Below, piece by piece: positions 62,546 to 64,000 of a DNA stretch of 64,000 nucleotides (positions within the stretch are counted from its first letter, which is position 1; each line of letters begins with the position of its first letter). Under the pieces are notes generated by a model. The model saw nothing but the letters and a program-made list of their open reading frames with translations. It searched no databases and was not told where the DNA came from. A program made the translations under genes and the position numbers. Source of the stretch: Thalassorhabdus alkalitolerans (GTDB lineage: Bacteria > Bacillota > Bacilli > Bacillales > Marinococcaceae); the NCBI RefSeq assembly GCF_042656585.1, contig NZ_JBHSPG010000023.1; one strand, given 5' to 3'.

Positions 62546-62611
62546 GGCAGCAAAATCCTTTCTATCCAAAAAGTTAAAATTAAAGTAACCTTTATCCTCT
62601 ATGTTGAAATT

Positions 62612-62622
62612 AGTATAACACA
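62612..62622 (-). promoter_or_regulatory. CcpN-like box over the pckA promoter
   Basis: On the minus strand TGTGTTATACT matches the CcpN consensus TRTGHYATAYW (recalled) at every position. Its TATACT also serves as a good -10, with a TAGACT 16 bases upstream as -35. It starts about 77 bases before the pckA start codon. Confidence 0.65.
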
Positions 62623-62905
62623 TTTAAAGATATAGTCTATACTATTTTTAAAAATTTAAGTGTGTTTATGATTTTTTTGGAAAAAAGCCCAGTAAAAGCG
62701 GTCTTCAGGGGATGGTTTAATATTAGAGTATGGACTACTGTGTTTTATGTACCTTATGTTAGTCCTTTTACCTTTTGTGGAATATGTCACTACAACGATA
62801 TTTTTACTTCCTATAATTAATTGTGCTTTTTGGAAAGTGATTTCTGTGATTTTTAGATGCTGTGGAGGTAGAAACATACTATAAAAGTAGAGGAAGGTGG
62901 ACGCT

Positions 62906-63316
62906 ATGGCAGCCAGCTGGTCAAATAAATCTTACATCGTCTTTTATGACAGTTTATGTCCTTTGTGTAAAAAAACAAAGAGATACTTTGAACGTATGGA
63001 TTGGTTCAATCGAATGCACTGGGTTTCTATTCATGAACCTGGATTGAAAGAGAAATTTCCATTTTTACAGCAGCAAAAAATTCAAGAAGAGATTCACTTT
63101 ATTGTTAACGGTACTTACCTGTATACAGGTTTTGAAGCGGTACGAAGAATGATGCTCTTAATGCCTGCTACTTCTCTTATTGGGGCACTCCTGCATTCTC
63201 CCGGAATGTTAAAAGCCGGCCGGAGATCCTACAAATGGATTGCAAAAAATCGTTATTCTATGCTGAATGAAACATGCGAAGGCGGTGCTTGCTCGATTCA
63301 GCAAAGATCGAATTAA
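62906..63316 (+). CDS. DCC-family thiol-disulfide oxidoreductase-like protein (DUF393)
   Basis: A 136-residue thioredoxin-like protein of the DCC group. FYDSLCPLCKKTKRYFERMD has the CxxC and the D-x-x-C-P-L-C pattern at the N-terminus, and GFEAVRRMMLLMPATSL matches the family's second half (role in B. subtilis YuxK unknown). ATG 62906 with GAGGAAGG upstream is preferred over GTG 62897. Between pckA (divergent) and the S-box of metK. Substrate unknown. Confidence 0.85.
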   Translation: MAASWSNKSYIVFYDSLCPLCKKTKRYFERMDWFNRMHWVSIHEPGLKEKFPFLQQQKIQEEIHFIVNGTYLYTGFEAVRRMMLLMPATSLIGALLHSPGMLKAGRRSYKWIAKNRYSMLNETCEGGACSIQQRSN

Positions 63317-63422
63317 GTTATGCTATTTTAAAAAAAGGTAACGTATTTCTTTAGAACAGCTTATAGATGTTTCTAAGTTGACATAGCAATGTGACTACGT
63401 TATGATATGTCGCGAACGGATA

Positions 63423-63590
63423 CTCTTATCCCGAGTTGGTGGAGGGACAGGCCCTGTGAAACCCAGCAACCACCCCAGCGAAATGGGGGAAAGGTGCTAA
63501 CCTGGCAAGACAGTTTGTCTTGGAAGATAAGAGGCGAAAAAGGTGAAACGATCAAAACCCTTTTCCTCGCCAAGGAAAAGGGTTTTATGC
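63423..63590 (+). ncRNA. SAM-I (S-box) riboswitch with terminator, upstream of metK
   Basis: Core hallmarks are visible: P1 CTCTTATC (63423-63430) pairs with GATAAGAG (63525-63532), GGTGGAGGGACAGGCCC, GAAACCCAGCAACC and GGTGCTAACCTGGCAAG fill the junction. A 14-base perfect terminator stem (63554-63567 with 63573-63586) and TTTT follow. High S-adenosylmethionine should favour the terminator and switch off metK. An antiterminator would form between the P1 3' arm region and the terminator stem; I did not fold it. Confidence 0.95.
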
Positions 63591-63628
63591 TATACGATCA
63601 GTCTTATAAGATCGTATGAAAATAAGGA

Positions 63629-63736
63629 GTGCTGACCATAGCCGCCTTGTTTAGATTTTTCTTTCTCCTTTTACACTTGCCGCATCTGGGAATGAGTGCC
63701 GTATTATTCGTAATCGGAAAAGGAGGATATAATTAG
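63629..63736 (+). CDS. Possible 35-codon leader peptide before metK
   Basis: After the riboswitch terminator a frame opens at GTG 63629 (or TTG 63647) and ends with TAG at 63734-63736, immediately before the metK ATG at 63737. The peptide is hydrophobic (FRFFFLLLHLPHLGMSAVLF) and encodes the AAAGGAGG ribosome site of metK in its last codons. It has AATAAGGA ahead of the GTG, though overlapping. It may couple translation or be chance. Confidence 0.3.
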   Translation: MLTIAALFRFFFLLLHLPHLGMSAVLFVIGKGGYN

Positions 63737-64000
63737 ATGGAAGCAAAAGGAAAAAGACTTTTCACTTCAGAATCTGTAACAGAAGGACATCCAGATAAAA
63801 TTTGTGACCAGATCTCAGACGCTATTCTGGATGAAATCTTAAAAGAAGATCCAAATGCAAGGGTAGCATGCGAAACAACAGTTAACACTGGCTTAGTACT
63901 GGTGGCAGGTGAAATTACGACATCTACATATGTCGATATCCCTAAAATTGCAAGAGAAACGTTAAAAAACATTGGGTATACAAGGGCAAAGTATGGTTTT
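63737..64000 (+). CDS. metK: S-adenosylmethionine synthetase (partial, runs off the window end)
   Basis: Makes S-adenosylmethionine from methionine and ATP. The first 88 residues are visible and match the family: RLFTSESVTEGHPDKICDQ, ILDEILKEDPNARVACET and TTSTYVDI. The start follows AAAGGAGGATAT. It is the gene controlled by the S-box upstream, and is divergent from pckA as in B. subtilis. Confidence 0.97.
   Translation, partial: MEAKGKRLFTSESVTEGHPDKICDQISDAILDEILKEDPNARVACETTVNTGLVLVAGEITTSTYVDIPKIARETLKNIGYTRAKYGF

Noticed and set aside
62656..62877. A 73-codon minus-strand frame between pckA and the DCC-family gene
   Set aside because: No ribosome binding site before its start, unusual composition, and it crosses the likely promoter region of the DCC-family gene.
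1..64000. Phage, insertion sequence, CRISPR or defence island
   Set aside because: No transposase, integrase, repeat-spacer pattern or known defence gene family was seen; nearly all genes are chromosomal metabolism or regulation.

Overview
The window comes from a low-to-mid GC Firmicute of the family Bacillaceae. Strong AGGAGG-type ribosome binding sites, intrinsic terminators between most units, and Bacillus-type gene neighbourhoods all say so: yraG-yraF-adhB, divergent nifS-niaR / nadB-nadC-nadA, lutABC, mhqO-mhqD, ytkD...ytmA-pckA / metK. Two traits differ from Bacillus subtilis. Biotin genes are of the BioC/BioH type, and menaquinone genes are of the futalosine type (mqnB, mqnD). An alkaliphilic or halophilic relative of Bacillus is possible but is only inference. 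I see no phage, insertion sequence, CRISPR array, rRNA or tRNA; this is mostly ordinary chromosomal metabolism.

Layout: 1-2.7 kb, end of a biotin operon (bioF-bioH-bioC, minus strand) behind a BirA-like operator. 2.9-4.4 kb, mqnB-mqnD. 4.5-7.6 kb, an MFS carrier, a nitroreductase and a branched-chain aminotransferase. 7.6-10.3 kb, a cytochrome bd cluster on the minus strand (cydS-cydA-cydB plus a 39-residue membrane protein), two of whose genes are short and easily missed. 10.4-12.2 kb, yraG/yraF/adhB-like genes. 12.5-20.3 kb, hpf, two universal stress proteins, aroD, a small Fur-regulated-basic-protein-like gene with a perfect cre box, a MarR-MATE operon, malic enzyme and shikimate kinase. 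20.4-23.3 kb, lutABC. 23.5-25.5 kb, small membrane proteins, a PAP2 phosphatase and a MOSC protein. 25.7-30.2 kb, a CitA/DcuS-type two-component system and a DASS dicarboxylate carrier. 30.4-32 kb, mhqO-mhqD. 32.1-37.4 kb, NAD biosynthesis and its repressor. 37.5-43.7 kb, an unknown TPR-like protein, ilvD, a chemoreceptor and an unknown membrane protein.

The most coherent accessory block is 44.5-54.9 kb: a complete reductive pyrimidine degradation cluster. It has an NCS1 permease, PreT/PreA dihydropyrimidine dehydrogenase, dihydropyrimidinase, beta-ureidopropionase and a beta-alanine-type aminotransferase, with a divergent PucR-family regulator. It should turn uracil or thymine into beta-alanine (or its methyl homologue) and then a semialdehyde, releasing ammonia and CO2. 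55.2-60.9 kb holds an NlpC/P60 wall enzyme, a PatB/MalY lyase, YwpF-like, SpoIIM-like, YtkD-like and YtmA-like genes. 61-64 kb holds pckA with a CcpN-like box over its promoter, a DCC-family thiol protein, and a SAM-I riboswitch ahead of metK.

Several genes share a carbon-switch theme (lutABC, DASS carrier, malic enzyme, pckA), and three cre-like boxes plus one CcpN-like box fit that. No previously undescribed system is evident. The items most worth a second look are the small proteins around cydAB, the operator upstream of the DASS carrier, the small genes attached to known operons, and the short reading frame between the S-box and metK.
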